A stretch of 64,000 bases of DNA from Chloracidobacterium sp. (lineage in GTDB: Bacteria > Acidobacteriota > Blastocatellia > Pyrinomonadales > Pyrinomonadaceae), in contig JADJWP010000002.1 of NCBI GenBank assembly GCA_016716305.1, forward strand, positions 1,238,501-1,302,500, read 5' to 3'. The notes beneath the pieces were generated by a model that worked only from the letters and a program-made list of their open reading frames with translations, made no database searches and was not told the origin of the DNA. The translations under genes and the position numbers were made by a program. The first letter of the stretch is position 1. Each line of letters begins with the position of its first letter. Shown in pieces: positions 27,697 to 37,337 of this stretch.

Positions 27697-27745
27697 TCAT
27701 AGGACACAGGGTCGCCTTGGCGATCTTGTGATGCAATAAGAACGG

Positions 27746-27780
27746 CTGCCGGCAGATGACCTCTGCCGGCAGTCTTTTTT
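27746..27780 (+). terminator. Intrinsic terminator
   Basis: Perfect 11-bp stem CTGCCGGCAGA / TCTGCCGGCAG with a 5-base loop, then TCTTTTTT. Confidence 0.85.
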
Positions 27781-27897
27781 GTTGACTTTTAACACCCCGA
27801 AGCCTACCTTTGTTTTAGGCCCATTACTCAGACTTTCGCTTCGATTCGAACGTCAAATCTCCAGACATTACTTTCAGCAAGAGGAGTCTAGTGTTGT

Positions 27898-29340
27898 ATG
27901 AAGTTCTCTTTTCGCTCGCGTAGCGGGTTTAAGTTCATCGCCCTATCTGCGGTCGCGGCCGTCGGCATCGTCGGCTATATCGGCCTCGGCCCCGAGATCG
28001 ACAAAGCGGCCGCATCGGCCTCTGGCCCGTCGCCGTCCCATACCGCCGCGCCGGGCGAGATCAGCTGCACCGCGTGTCATGCCGATTTTGAGGTAAATAC
28101 CGGGACCGGCAATGTGACCATCACCGGCATTCCTGCCTATTACACGCCGAACCAGCAGGTGCCGGTGACGGTGACGGTAAATCAGGCCGATGGCGTGATA
28201 TTCGGATTTCAATTGACCGCCGTCACCTCGACCGGCCAGCAGGTCGGCACGTTTACGCTGCCCTCGGGAATGCCGCCGACCATGCAGCAAAATACGGGCT
28301 TTGTGAACAACGTTGAAAGACGCTATGTCTCGCATACGATCGACGGCGTCACGCCGACGACATTCGGCACCAAATCGTGGACGTTCACCTGGACTGCTCC
28401 GTCGCAGCGCGTCGGAAAGGTGAGGTTTTACACCTCAGGTAATGCCGCGAACAGTGATGGCGGGCCCGGCGGCGACTACATCTATACCCGTAACCGAGGA
28501 ACCCTTTCGGGCGAGATCATCTCCAATTTCGATACCGATAGTCTGACGGACGTAGCGGTCTTCAGGCCATCGACCAATGCATGGTATGCCCTCAACAGCA
28601 CGAACGGCGGCTTTCAGGCGGTCGAGTTCGGCATCGCTGGCGATCAGATCGCACCAGCGGATTTTGACGGGGACGGCATTACCGACCGGGCTGTTTTCAG
28701 GCCCTCGACCGGTGTCTGGTTCGTGGAGAAGAGCACTGGCGGTTATCTCATCACCCAGTTCGGCGCGGCAGGCGATATTCCCGTGCCGGGCGACTACGAT
28801 GGCGATCTGAAAGCCGACCTCGCGATCTTCAGGCCGTCGACGGGAGTTTGGTATATTTTCCGCAGCTCCGATTCGGCATACGACATCAGGCAGTTCGGCA
28901 TCGGGACGGATAAGGTCGTTCCGGGCGATTACGATGGCGACGGCAAGTCCGACATCGCTGTCTGGCGTCCCTCGACCGGCGTTTGGTACATCTTCAGAAG
29001 CTCCGATCTCGGCTACTCGATATTCGGCTTTGGCTTGAGCGAGGACCGGCCCGTCCAGAACGACTATGACGGTGACGGCCGCCTCGATGCCGCGGTCTTT
29101 AGGCCCTCTAACGCCACCTGGTATGTGCTTGGCTCGACCGAAGGATTTTCGGCGGTCCAATTCGGTATCGGAACCGACGTAAGCGCACCGGGCGATTTCG
29201 ACGGCGACGGAAAAGCGGACCGCGCGGTCTATCGCGACGGCGTTTGGTACATCTTACGCAGTTCGGACTTTGGTTATACGATCCTTGGTTTCGGACTGCC
29301 GGGCGACATCCCCATCCAAAAGGCTCAGCTTCGCAACTGA
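27898..29340 (+). CDS. Secreted one-haem choice-of-anchor-V/Reeler-like protein with FG-GAP repeats
   Basis: A 480-residue protein. GAGGAG lies 11 bases before the ATG. Residues 13-30 form a signal peptide or anchor. The segment G-P-S-P-S-H-T-A-A-P-G-E-I-S-C-T-A-C-H holds one c-type haem motif (C57-x2-C60-H61), followed by a beta-sandwich to about residue 200. This combination (APGE...CxxCH then Reeler-like sandwich) is typical of choice-of-anchor-V domain proteins. Residues about 210-480 carry FG-GAP/VCBS repeats (D-Y-D-G-D-G, F-R-P-S-T-x-x-W-Y) closely matching those of the two M36 genes. It is probably exported and haem-loaded in the periplasm or at the surface; its role is not known. Confidence 0.8.
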   Translation: MKFSFRSRSGFKFIALSAVAAVGIVGYIGLGPEIDKAAASASGPSPSHTAAPGEISCTACHADFEVNTGTGNVTITGIPAYYTPNQQVPVTVTVNQADGVIFGFQLTAVTSTGQQVGTFTLPSGMPPTMQQNTGFVNNVERRYVSHTIDGVTPTTFGTKSWTFTWTAPSQRVGKVRFYTSGNAANSDGGPGGDYIYTRNRGTLSGEIISNFDTDSLTDVAVFRPSTNAWYALNSTNGGFQAVEFGIAGDQIAPADFDGDGITDRAVFRPSTGVWFVEKSTGGYLITQFGAAGDIPVPGDYDGDLKADLAIFRPSTGVWYIFRSSDSAYDIRQFGIGTDKVVPGDYDGDGKSDIAVWRPSTGVWYIFRSSDLGYSIFGFGLSEDRPVQNDYDGDGRLDAAVFRPSNATWYVLGSTEGFSAVQFGIGTDVSAPGDFDGDGKADRAVYRDGVWYILRSSDFGYTILGFGLPGDIPIQKAQLRN

Positions 29341-29374
29341 CCTTTTCCTAGATACTGACCGGCCAAACAGAAAG

Positions 29375-29405
29375 AGCCCGTGACGCTTTTGAAGCACCAC
29401 GGGCT
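29375..29405. terminator. Bidirectional terminator between convergent genes
   Basis: AGCCCGTG / CACGGGCT stem with T-rich flank on the plus side (CTTTTG) and A-rich flank upstream (AAAGAG), so it can serve both directions. Confidence 0.65.
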
Positions 29406-29484
29406 TTTGATCGGAGGAAACAACGCACCTGATCAACTGTTCAGGTGCCGGCCCCAGTTCCCTTTCGGGACTACGGCCGCCTGA

Positions 29485-31143
29485 CTACGGCTTTTCTGGA
29501 GCAGGCTGCTGCACGACCGGCTGGATCACCGGCATCGGGGACGGAACCGGCACGGGAGCCGACTCAGAAGAACCCGAGTTCGATACCGGATTGCCCAAAG
29601 GCACCGGCTGGATGATCGTTGCATTCGGCCTGGTTCCCGACGAACCCTTCTTCGTCTCATAATCCGGGCGATAAATACGCGGGGTTATGAAGAAGAGGAT
29701 CTCGTTGGTATTTCGCTGAACGCCTTTTCGCTTGAAGAGTGCTCCAAGGATCGGAATTCGTGAAAGGCCGGGTGTACGATCTTGATTTTCACGTTCGTCG
29801 TCGAACAGAACACCACCTACAACCGTGGTTCCGCCATCGGGAACGGTCACCTGCGTCTGCATCGTCTGGGTGTTGATGGCCGGGGCCGCACCTGAGACAA
29901 GCGTTGCCGTCGAGCTGTTTTCCGCGACCACGTCGAGAACGATCGTACCCAGATCGGTGATCTGCGGTGTGATCTCGAGTTTGAGCGGAACGTCGATGTA
30001 TTCCGTTGTGGCGATCACGGCTCCACCGGCGGCCGATCCGGGCTGGATCGTCGTGATCGGGATCTGCGTTTTGCTTTCGATCACAGCCTGACGGTTGTTA
30101 AGAGCGGTAACACGCGGGGTCGCGATGACCTTAGCCTGTCCCTTCTGCTCACCGGCAGTGATCAGCATGTTGATCTGTGCGGTTCCAAAAACGCCCGTCG
30201 TCAGGCCGATCGCCGTATTTGCGATCTGCGAGGCGAGGTTGTTGTTGATCGAGCCGACCGGTAAGCTCGGCGGGATCGGCAATCGGGGGTCGACCGGGGC
30301 TTCGGGCAGGGTACCGCCGCCGGCTCCGCTTCCTCGGGCGCCGATTACAAGTGCTGAAATCTGAACACCGACGTCGCGGCTGAAGTTACGTGTCGCGACC
30401 ACGATGCGTGCTTCGATCTCGACCTGCGGCTCAGGCTGGTCAAGAATCTCGATAAGCTGACGGATGGCGTCGATATTTTCGCGCACATCCGTGATGATCA
30501 GAGAATTGCTGCGGAGGTCGACCTCGACCGAACCACGACGCGAGAGGCGACGCTTGACTATCGGAAGAAGTCCTTCGTTGCCGACGCCGGCACCGCTGCT
30601 CATCGAGGAGCCCATTCCGCCGCCTGAACCCGACTGTGTACCGCTGGTCGCGGAACCGCGGCCGATGTTGCCAACGGCACGGGCGTAGTTCAAACGCATG
30701 AACTCGGTGTAGAGCGGCGATGAATCAAGCTGATTGTCCATCTGGAGACGCCGGATCTCGCCTTCCGTCGCAAGTGTTTTCGAATCTGCGACCCGGAGGA
30801 TGGTTCCGTTTACCTGGACGCCAAGCTCCTGCGATCTCAGGACCGAATCAAGGGCGACATTCCAGGGCACATCATTTACATTGACTGTGACCGGAACGGC
30901 CTTGACCGATTTATCGATCACGAAATTGATACCGTACTGTTCGGTGATGTAGCTCAGAAGTTCGCGAATGTCCATATTCACGATCTTGAGATTGATCGGC
31001 TCGCCGACGAAACCGGCGTCGCCGTACATCTTGCCTTGCTGCCGCACGTCCTGGCCGGCGACAACAATGCCTAACAGACTTACTAAGATCGACGCGATCA
31101 CTGCCTTTCGCAGGTAACCGCTGATGTTATGAAGAGAATTCAT
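29485..31143 (-). CDS. pilQ: Type IV pilus secretin PilQ
   Basis: A 552-residue protein. The frame opens at 31170, but the ATG at 31143 has GGAGG five bases upstream. A signal peptide at about residues 12-31 is followed by a secretin N0/STN-type domain (N-M-D-I-R-E-L-L-S-Y-I-T...), then an N-domain with a Gly/Ser-rich loop near residue 180. The secretin core follows, with V-x-V-P-D-G-G-T-T-V-V-G-G and the P-I-L-G-A-L-F gate segment. The C-terminus is Pro/Ser-rich (PVPVPSPMPVIQP). It forms the outer-membrane pore for the pilus. No AMIN domains are visible, so it is shorter than proteobacterial PilQ. It is the last gene of pilMNOPQ. Confidence 0.93.
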   Translation of the reverse strand: MNSLHNISGYLRKAVIASILVSLLGIVVAGQDVRQQGKMYGDAGFVGEPINLKIVNMDIRELLSYITEQYGINFVIDKSVKAVPVTVNVNDVPWNVALDSVLRSQELGVQVNGTILRVADSKTLATEGEIRRLQMDNQLDSSPLYTEFMRLNYARAVGNIGRGSATSGTQSGSGGGMGSSMSSGAGVGNEGLLPIVKRRLSRRGSVEVDLRSNSLIITDVRENIDAIRQLIEILDQPEPQVEIEARIVVATRNFSRDVGVQISALVIGARGSGAGGGTLPEAPVDPRLPIPPSLPVGSINNNLASQIANTAIGLTTGVFGTAQINMLITAGEQKGQAKVIATPRVTALNNRQAVIESKTQIPITTIQPGSAAGGAVIATTEYIDVPLKLEITPQITDLGTIVLDVVAENSSTATLVSGAAPAINTQTMQTQVTVPDGGTTVVGGVLFDDERENQDRTPGLSRIPILGALFKRKGVQRNTNEILFFITPRIYRPDYETKKGSSGTRPNATIIQPVPLGNPVSNSGSSESAPVPVPSPMPVIQPVVQQPAPEKP

Positions 31144-31256
31144 GTTTCCTCCGTTGCATAGTCCATCCACGCCCAGATATCACAAGCCGTGGTATGAGTT
31201 GAAGTGCTTCGCTATTTGCGACACCCGGCGAATTTTCCGGAATGTCCAAAACTTGT

Positions 31257-32003
31257 TTATTTGTTGCTCTTGGCAACCTTGACGGGTTTCTTTGCGCCTT
31301 TGGCAGGTTTGCCTTTAGCTTCTTCGGTGGTGGTCACCTGACGGTTCATTTCATCAAGCGGCGAGACGACCGGCCCGACCGCCGGCTTGCCGTCGGTGGT
31401 TACCGTCGTTCCTGGCTGGGCGGTTGACGCGGAACCCTGTACCGGAGCGGTCCCCTGTATCTGTGCCTGGTCAGAGAACTGACGAAGCGATTTGTTTTCG
31501 ACCGATGAAACGAACTTGCCGTTGCTCATCTTGGTCACCTTACGGAAAACAAGGCGGTTTTCCTCAACAGCTACGAGTTGCCCGTCAAAGAATCGTTCGC
31601 CCGGATAGATCGTGTACGAAAGCCTGATCGGCGTTGCTTCGACCATCGCCGCATATCCGCGGGGTGTTCGGAAAATTCCGGTCACGCTCATCTCGTTGAG
31701 CGTTAGGACGCTCGTTACTTTCGGCAGAGGCTGGCCATTCGCCGCAGCGTTTTCGCGCATCTGTTTGTAATACGCTATGCGCTGCTCGATCGCTGGAGCA
31801 CCAAGATCGATCACCGGCGGAGGTGTCTTCTTCGTACCCGTCGCAGCACCTGCTCTCGAGTCTTTCGTCCGGGCCCAGCCGGGCTTCGCGAACGGGTCGC
31901 GTGTCTGCGCATCGGCCCCGGTGACGTAACCGCTGATCAGGACGAAGCCCAACACGGCGAGGTTCATGCTCAAGAGTCGAAATAACTTTGCTTTGTTCAT
32001 CAT
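31257..32003 (-). CDS. pilP: PilP-like pilus assembly protein
   Basis: A 248-residue protein with a signal peptide or anchor (to about residue 32, A-D-A-Q), then the motif T-R-D-P-F-A-K-P characteristic of PilP N-termini. A beta domain (about 95-165, with M-S-V-T-G-I-F-R-T-P-R-G-Y-A-A-M-V) matches the PilP fold that links PilN/PilO to the secretin. The Lys/Pro/Ala-rich tail is not conserved in the family. There is no lipobox Cys, unlike many PilP proteins. Its position between pilO and pilQ supports the call. Confidence 0.75.
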   Translation of the reverse strand: MMNKAKLFRLLSMNLAVLGFVLISGYVTGADAQTRDPFAKPGWARTKDSRAGAATGTKKTPPPVIDLGAPAIEQRIAYYKQMRENAAANGQPLPKVTSVLTLNEMSVTGIFRTPRGYAAMVEATPIRLSYTIYPGERFFDGQLVAVEENRLVFRKVTKMSNGKFVSSVENKSLRQFSDQAQIQGTAPVQGSASTAQPGTTVTTDGKPAVGPVVSPLDEMNRQVTTTEEAKGKPAKGAKKPVKVAKSNK

Positions 32004-32046
32004 GGCTTTATCTCTCTAGATCCTTTTCAGTAGAAAAAAGGGCTGG

Positions 32047-32700
32047 TTATTTGGCGGCGGGAGGAGCGGCTGTCGGCGGTACTGCGGTTGCCGGCGGCTT
32101 GGGCGCACCCGGTTTTGTCGGATCCGGTTTCGGTGTCAGGGCTTCAGGATCGGCATAGAAAGCCGTCAAAAGAAACTGCGCATGCAAGGTCTTTTCGCCG
32201 GTCTGCTTGTCAAGCTGATTGATCTTGAAATCCGAGATCGAAACGATCCTGGGCAGCTTTGCCATCTTGTCGAAAAAGGCCCGCAGATTGTTGAAATTGC
32301 TGTCAACCTCGACCTCGACCGGCTTGGCCATGATCGAATCCTGCTGGGTATCGTCACGAGGCGAGAACCGCATTACGACGAGACGCGAATCCTTGGCATT
32401 GTCCTGCAGTCCCTGAAGTACGTTTGTGATCTCACGCTGTTCCGGAAGAAGGACCTTCAGTTCTTCGTATTCCAACGACTTGCTGGCAAAAAGTGCCCTG
32501 AATTCATTGATACGCTGGGTCGCAACACGAGCGGCCTCGTTCTTGGCAGTGATGGTCGCGATCTCTTCGTTGAGTTTGGCAACCTCGGCCCGCGTTTCGC
32601 TGGTGATGAAGTACCAGACCGTCATGTAAAGCAGCGAGGCAATGCTGACCAACAAGATCAGTTGGAAGTGCCATTTAAGGTTTTTGATTTTCTCTAACAT
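32047..32700 (-). CDS. pilO: Type IV pilus inner-membrane protein PilO
   Basis: A 217-residue protein with a short cytoplasmic N-terminus, one membrane span (about 13-31), a coiled coil (about 35-75) and a ferredoxin-like periplasmic domain (about 85-190; contains V-E-V-E-V-D-S-N-F-N-N-L-R-A-F-F-D-K-M). The C-terminal 25 residues are Pro/Ala-rich. PilO pairs with PilN in the alignment complex. AAGGA precedes the ATG. It lies 56 bases downstream of pilN in the operon. Confidence 0.9.
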   Translation of the reverse strand: MLEKIKNLKWHFQLILLVSIASLLYMTVWYFITSETRAEVAKLNEEIATITAKNEAARVATQRINEFRALFASKSLEYEELKVLLPEQREITNVLQGLQDNAKDSRLVVMRFSPRDDTQQDSIMAKPVEVEVDSNFNNLRAFFDKMAKLPRIVSISDFKINQLDKQTGEKTLHAQFLLTAFYADPEALTPKPDPTKPGAPKPPATAVPPTAAPPAAK

Positions 32701-32756
32701 TGTAGTGTCCTTCTCTTTCGTAAGATCAACAATTCGTATTGACCGAAAAGGTCCGA

Positions 32757-33479
32757 TCAGTTCTTAGCTACTTGCGGCTGGCCGGCAGACTGAGCTGCTG
32801 GGCCTCCAGGTGCGGCCGATGCATTCGTCGGCATCGGATTGTTGGCTCCGGCTGCCTTCGAGGGCGTATATGCGGTCTTGATCGTGAAATCGACGACATT
32901 GACCTTTGGCTGTTCGCCGCCGCCCGCCGGGACCGAAGCCATCTGATTGACGACCTCCTGACGCTGCGTCTCGATGTTGAGGTTCGAGAACAAGCCGTTC
33001 GAGAATTCGAGGCTGCGACCGAACTGGGTGACCGCGGCTTCGTCGGGCGAGTTGCCTTTGATGATCACCTGATCGCCGGCCTGTTCGATACTCTGAAGGT
33101 ATAGTCCGGGAACCATGGCGATACGCTCTCGCATTGCTTCAAGCACCGCACTCGGACCCGCCTGTTTTGCCCTCAGATTCTTGATCGCCTCGATACGCAT
33201 ATCGATCTGCTGTATCTTCTGTTCAAGCTCTCGCTGTTCTTTCATCACGACCTCGAGCTCGGCAGCGATCTGCTTCTGTTCAGCCAGCCTTCGCTCGGCA
33301 TCGGTTTTGGCCATTTGCGAACTGATAACATCCCATCCGACAACGGCCGCGAGCAGGAATGCCGTAGCGAGCGACATCAAAAGGAGTCGCGAAGCCGGGC
33401 TGCCGACCTTGCGGTCGACCGCGACGACAGCGCCGCCCTGACGTTCAGTTACTGAATTCAGTAGGTTTATTTTGATCAT
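32757..33479 (-). CDS. pilN: Type IV pilus inner-membrane protein PilN
   Basis: A 240-residue protein that begins M-I-K-I-N-L-L-N, the PilN cytoplasmic motif that docks into PilM. A membrane span (about 33-52), a coiled coil (about 55-100) and a ferredoxin-like domain (about 105-200) follow. The C-terminal 40 residues are low complexity (Ala/Pro/Asn). It starts five bases after the pilM stop, so the two are translationally linked. Confidence 0.92.
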   Translation of the reverse strand: MIKINLLNSVTERQGGAVVAVDRKVGSPASRLLLMSLATAFLLAAVVGWDVISSQMAKTDAERRLAEQKQIAAELEVVMKEQRELEQKIQQIDMRIEAIKNLRAKQAGPSAVLEAMRERIAMVPGLYLQSIEQAGDQVIIKGNSPDEAAVTQFGRSLEFSNGLFSNLNIETQRQEVVNQMASVPAGGGEQPKVNVVDFTIKTAYTPSKAAGANNPMPTNASAAPGGPAAQSAGQPQVAKN

Positions 33480-33484
33480 GGTTA

Positions 33485-34537
33485 TTAAACTCCCCTCATC
33501 GCCAGGCCAACGGCAACAGCCATTTCGGGCATGATTTCGCTCAGGTAATCGGGATCGAATTTACGTGCGTCGACCTTGATGTTGCGGAAAGGATCAAGCA
33601 CCTCTACCGGCAATTCGAGCCGTGCCGATAGATCCTGTGCCAGGCCGGTCAGCTTCGATCCGCCGCCCGAGATAAGGATCTTCTGGACGATGGTCTCGTT
33701 GTCTTCGGTCGTGGCACGGTAAAAATCGAATGTTTTTTGAATTTCCATTGCAACGATCTCGGTCACGTTGCTGATAAGCGGTTCGATCGCGGTCTCTTCA
33801 ACACCTTCGACGGCGTTATTGACTCCACGCTTGACGGCCTCGGCCTGTTGGAAGCTGAGTCCGAGGCTTCGCTGTAAAACGTCTGTGAACTGGCTGCCGC
33901 CGACCGTTATGTCACGCGAAAAGAGCGATCTCGTTCCTTTGACGATATTCACGTTCATCGTCGATGCTCCGATATTGAGCAGCGTGACGACCTGCGAGTC
34001 GGTCGGCTGATAGTTCAGCTCGTAACAATTCTGGAGGGCAAATGTATCGACGTCGATGACGTACGGCTCTTTGCCGGCAAGTTGGACCGCCTGACGGATA
34101 TTGTCGATACGCTCGCGTTTGCAAGCGGCGATCAGAACATGTGTAGAATCGGAGTTTGAAGCGGTGATCTGATAATCGAGGCTGACGTCGGATAGGTCAT
34201 ACGGAATATGCTCCTCGGCATGCCAATCGATCGATTCTTCGAGTTCTTCCTGGCTCATCGGCGGCAAGATGATGTTCTTGATGATGACCGAATGGCCGCT
34301 GACGCCCGTTACGACGAGGTCGGCATTCACACCGTTGCTGCTGCAAACGTTCTGGATAGCGTCAGAAACGGCGTTGAGCTCCATTATCTGTCCATCGATG
34401 ATCGTTTCGTCGGGTAGATTCTGATAACCGAGGCTGACGAGGTTAAGGCTGTTTGCTTTGCCGTCGAGCTCGACCATTTTGACAGAGCTCGATCCGATAT
34501 CCAGACCGGCTGCGCTTTTCTTTTTACCGAACAGCAT
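33485..34537 (-). CDS. pilM: Type IV pilus assembly ATPase-like protein PilM
   Basis: A 350-residue actin-like protein. The N-terminal A-A-G-L-D-I-G-S-S-S-V-K phosphate loop, the central L-L-N-I-G-A-S-T-M-N-V-N-I-V motif and the C-terminal I-S-G-G-G-S-K-L adenosine motif are all clear. PilM forms the cytoplasmic ring bound to PilN. AGGAG lies ten bases before the ATG. It is the first gene of the pilMNOPQ unit, read from the promoter at 34832-34860. Confidence 0.95.
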   Translation of the reverse strand: MLFGKKKSAAGLDIGSSSVKMVELDGKANSLNLVSLGYQNLPDETIIDGQIMELNAVSDAIQNVCSSNGVNADLVVTGVSGHSVIIKNIILPPMSQEELEESIDWHAEEHIPYDLSDVSLDYQITASNSDSTHVLIAACKRERIDNIRQAVQLAGKEPYVIDVDTFALQNCYELNYQPTDSQVVTLLNIGASTMNVNIVKGTRSLFSRDITVGGSQFTDVLQRSLGLSFQQAEAVKRGVNNAVEGVEETAIEPLISNVTEIVAMEIQKTFDFYRATTEDNETIVQKILISGGGSKLTGLAQDLSARLELPVEVLDPFRNIKVDARKFDPDYLSEIMPEMAVAVGLAMRGV

Positions 34538-35137
34538 TTTCTTCTTGCTCCTTCACGGCTCTAATGCCAATGATCTTTATATTGTTCTAGGGATTTTTTG
34601 GATACATCGGATCGGAACGGCTGCGTTGCACTCGGGGAACTTTGCCACCTTTTGATCTACAGCATCGGAAGGACGTTCACAGACAGGCCAACTGAAGGCA
34701 GTGATTCGCAGCCGTTCCTTTCCGGATGTTTGTGACGGCGTTAGAAACGCCGTCGCAGGATGTTGTATTTCAGAAAAAGTTTTCGCATCGGGTGGCGAAG
34801 GGAAACGGTCATTCAGCACCGTCAAGTGATTAAGTTACAGGAATGGTCAACATCTGTCAACACTTTTTTGCACTGTTGAACGATTGTTGAAAGAAAAATA
34901 TTCAGAATGACCGATGCTCGTATTTACGGGCCTTTCCGCAGATCCGATATGTTGCGTTATTTCAGGCTGACCGAATTTCTTTCGGCTGGAAGGCAAAAAT
35001 GTTCGAACAGCTTTCTTAGAACAGAATGAATGAACCGTCATCGGTCGCCCGCGGCATTCGATGGAACACCGATCATGACAATCTTTGTGACATCGGCTTG
35101 GGTGAAACAAACCGGGAGAGCAAAAGGTTAGACGACT
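34538..35137. other. Regulatory gap upstream of pilM
   Basis: About 600 bases between the acyl-CoA dehydrogenase stop and pilM (both minus strand). It contains a 9-bp perfect hairpin (34734-34754, GACGGCGTT/AACGCCGTC) without a T-run and a promoter (34832-34860). Short open frames here lack coding signals. Confidence 0.6.
34832..34860 (-). promoter_or_regulatory. pilM: Promoter of the pilMNOPQ operon
   Basis: Minus strand: TTGACA (34855-34860), a 17-base spacer and TAACTT (34832-34837). This leaves a leader of about 290 bases that contains the 34734-34754 hairpin. Confidence 0.45.
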
Positions 35138-36337
35138 CTACGAACCGTGCCTGGTCCTGATCTCCATCTTTGCGATCGATTCGAGATGGACCTCATCAGG
35201 GCCGTCGGCGAGCCTGAGCGAACGTGCGTAGGTCCAAAACGCAGCAAGCGGGAAATCCTGAGAGACTCCGCCTCCGCCGTGGACCTGGATCGCACGGTCG
35301 ATCACCTTCAGAGCCATCTGCGGAACCGCGGCTTTGATCATCGCGATCTCTTTTTGTGCGGCCTTATTTCCGACCGTATCCATCATCCACGCTGCTTTGA
35401 GCACTAATAAACGAGCCTGGTCGATCGCCATCCGCGATTCGGCTATCCATTGGCGAATGACGCCCCGGTCAGCGATGGGCTTGCCGAAGGCGACACGGTC
35501 CATACCGCGCGTTATCAATAGCTCTAAGGAACGCTCGGCCACACCGATCAACCGCATACAATGATGTACACGCCCCGGCCCGAGCCGTCCCTGGGCGATC
35601 TCGAAACCGCGTCCTTCGCCTAAAAGCAGATTCGATCTGGGAACGCGGACATTGGTGAAGGTGATCTCGGCGTGGCCGTTCGGCGCATCATCGTACCCGA
35701 AAACACTGAGCAATCGCCGGACGACAACACCCTCGGTGTCCATCGGCACAAGGATCATGGATTGCTGACGGTATCGCGAAGCGAATGGGTCAGTTTTGCC
35801 CATGAAAATGGCAAGTCTGCATCTGGGATCGCCGGCGCCGGTCGACCACCACTTTTTGCCGTTAAGCACATATTCATCGCCGTCGGCAACTATCGACGCC
35901 TCGATGTTCGTCGCATCGCTCGAGGCAACTTCCGGTTCGGTCATCGCAAAACATGAACGGATCTCGCCGGACAGCAAAGGCTCTAACCAAGCTTCCTTCT
36001 GCTCGTCGGTCCCGTAGAGATGCAGCACCTCCATATTGCCGGTGTCGGGCGCGGAACAATTGAAAACCTCGCTTGCCCAGGTCACACGGCCCATTATCTC
36101 AGCCAACGGTGCGTATTCGAGATTTGAAAGACCGGATATGTCCGGGAGGAACAGGTTCCACAGTCTCGCGTTCCGGGCCTTTACTTTGAGGTCTTCGATC
36201 ACGCGGCTCGGCTCCCAGCGGTCGCCCGAGTTTATCTCGTCAAGATACCTCTGCTCGTTCGGATAGATATGCTCGTCCATGAACGCCAAAAGCCGTCCCC
36301 TGAATTCGTTTGCTTTTTCGGAATATTCGAAATCCAT
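35138..36337 (-). CDS. Acyl-CoA dehydrogenase (ACAD10/11-like)
   Basis: A 399-residue flavoprotein of normal ACAD length. FAD/substrate motifs are F-A-M-T-E-P-E-V-A-S-S-D near residue 130, K-W-W-S-T-G-A near 160 and the C-terminal Q-V-H-G-G-G-G-V-S-Q-D-F. The N-terminal half (L-W-N-L-F-L-P... and S-A-P-D-T-G-N-M-E-V-L-H-L-Y-G-T) is characteristic of the ACAD10/ACAD11/FadE36 group, not of short-chain ACADs. In that group the enzyme works with an APH-fold kinase domain; a separate gene of that fold lies at 37689. It starts three bases after the stop of the deacetylase gene, so they share a transcript. Confidence 0.93.
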   Translation of the reverse strand: MDFEYSEKANEFRGRLLAFMDEHIYPNEQRYLDEINSGDRWEPSRVIEDLKVKARNARLWNLFLPDISGLSNLEYAPLAEIMGRVTWASEVFNCSAPDTGNMEVLHLYGTDEQKEAWLEPLLSGEIRSCFAMTEPEVASSDATNIEASIVADGDEYVLNGKKWWSTGAGDPRCRLAIFMGKTDPFASRYRQQSMILVPMDTEGVVVRRLLSVFGYDDAPNGHAEITFTNVRVPRSNLLLGEGRGFEIAQGRLGPGRVHHCMRLIGVAERSLELLITRGMDRVAFGKPIADRGVIRQWIAESRMAIDQARLLVLKAAWMMDTVGNKAAQKEIAMIKAAVPQMALKVIDRAIQVHGGGGVSQDFPLAAFWTYARSLRLADGPDEVHLESIAKMEIRTRHGS

Positions 36338-36340
36338 GTG

Positions 36341-37294
36341 TTAGTTCGTCCTCGCAAGCGGTGCCAGCCATCCCGGCTCTAAGGGCTCTTCGCGCATCGG
36401 CTTACCTTTTGCGATCGTCCAGCGATGAATCCATGACAGCCCCCGGGAAGAAATGGCCTCGGGGAGTTTGTACGCCGGGTCGGCAAGGGCCTCGTCCAAT
36501 GTTATGAAGGAATATCCTCGCTTTCGAATCATTGCAGCGAGTTTGTCAAAATGGTCAGCATTCAATTCGTTAGCGTGAAGAAGGAGGGTCTGTTTGACCT
36601 CATATCCGAGCAGCTCCACGCTGATCTTTTCAAAATGATCGAAGACCTTATCCATGTATTCGATGTACGAGGCGACGATCTTCTCGGCGGACTGCATATC
36701 ACCTCTCTGCTTTGCATTCGCGTAGGCCATCGCATAAACGTAATCATTGTTATCGACAGTGACCGGAGCGGTGATGTAACCGCGGCGGGAGAGAAAGTCG
36801 TTAAGCTGTTTGCGGTACTCTTCGGTGGGCCCGGTTCTGAGTTGGGTGTGGCGGTAATAGCGAAGTTTCTTGCCTTTTGCATCAAGAAGCATTCGCGTTA
36901 CCGTCTCGCCGCGGACGACGTCTTCGGCGTATTGCTCGAATGATGCACGGTCGATCTGAATGTGAGAGAAGGAGTGGTTGCCCAGCTCATGGCCATCATC
37001 GAGCCAACGTTTTAGCAATGCGGTTCGCCGGTCGATCTCGCCAACGACAAATAGTTTTCGCTCATTAACGAATCCGATCGCAGGGACACGGGCGGCCTTG
37101 AGTTTCGAAAGAAGGTTTTCGGTAACGTATTCATATTCAGCCAGACCGCCGTGGGTCGCTGGAAGGTCGTCAAATGTGACCGCGACCGAGCGATTCGCGG
37201 GCTGAGCGGCCGCGGCTGCCGACATTGCAAGCGACAGAAGGAACAGAAAGAGATATTTCGGCCGAACGACGGAGGCCCGCCCCATTTGATACAT
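36341..37294 (-). CDS. Secreted polysaccharide deacetylase (NodB homology)
   Basis: A 317-residue protein. A signal peptide spans about residues 12-31 (A-A-A-A-A-Q). The NodB domain starts at V-A-V-T-F-D-D-L-P (metal-binding Asp near residue 42) and continues with G-H-E-L-G-N-H-S-F-S-H (metal His pair near residues 106-110) and R-Y-Y-R-H-T-Q. The C-terminus has L-L-H-A-N-E-L-N-A-D. It probably removes N-acetyl groups from peptidoglycan or an exopolysaccharide in the periplasm. It precedes the acyl-CoA dehydrogenase gene with a 3-base gap. Confidence 0.9.
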   Translation of the reverse strand: MYQMGRASVVRPKYLFLFLLSLAMSAAAAAQPANRSVAVTFDDLPATHGGLAEYEYVTENLLSKLKAARVPAIGFVNERKLFVVGEIDRRTALLKRWLDDGHELGNHSFSHIQIDRASFEQYAEDVVRGETVTRMLLDAKGKKLRYYRHTQLRTGPTEEYRKQLNDFLSRRGYITAPVTVDNNDYVYAMAYANAKQRGDMQSAEKIVASYIEYMDKVFDHFEKISVELLGYEVKQTLLLHANELNADHFDKLAAMIRKRGYSFITLDEALADPAYKLPEAISSRGLSWIHRWTIAKGKPMREEPLEPGWLAPLARTN

Positions 37295-37337
37295 TCGAGT
37301 AAGTTAGCACAGGTGCCCCGCGAGGCGTAATCTGCCC

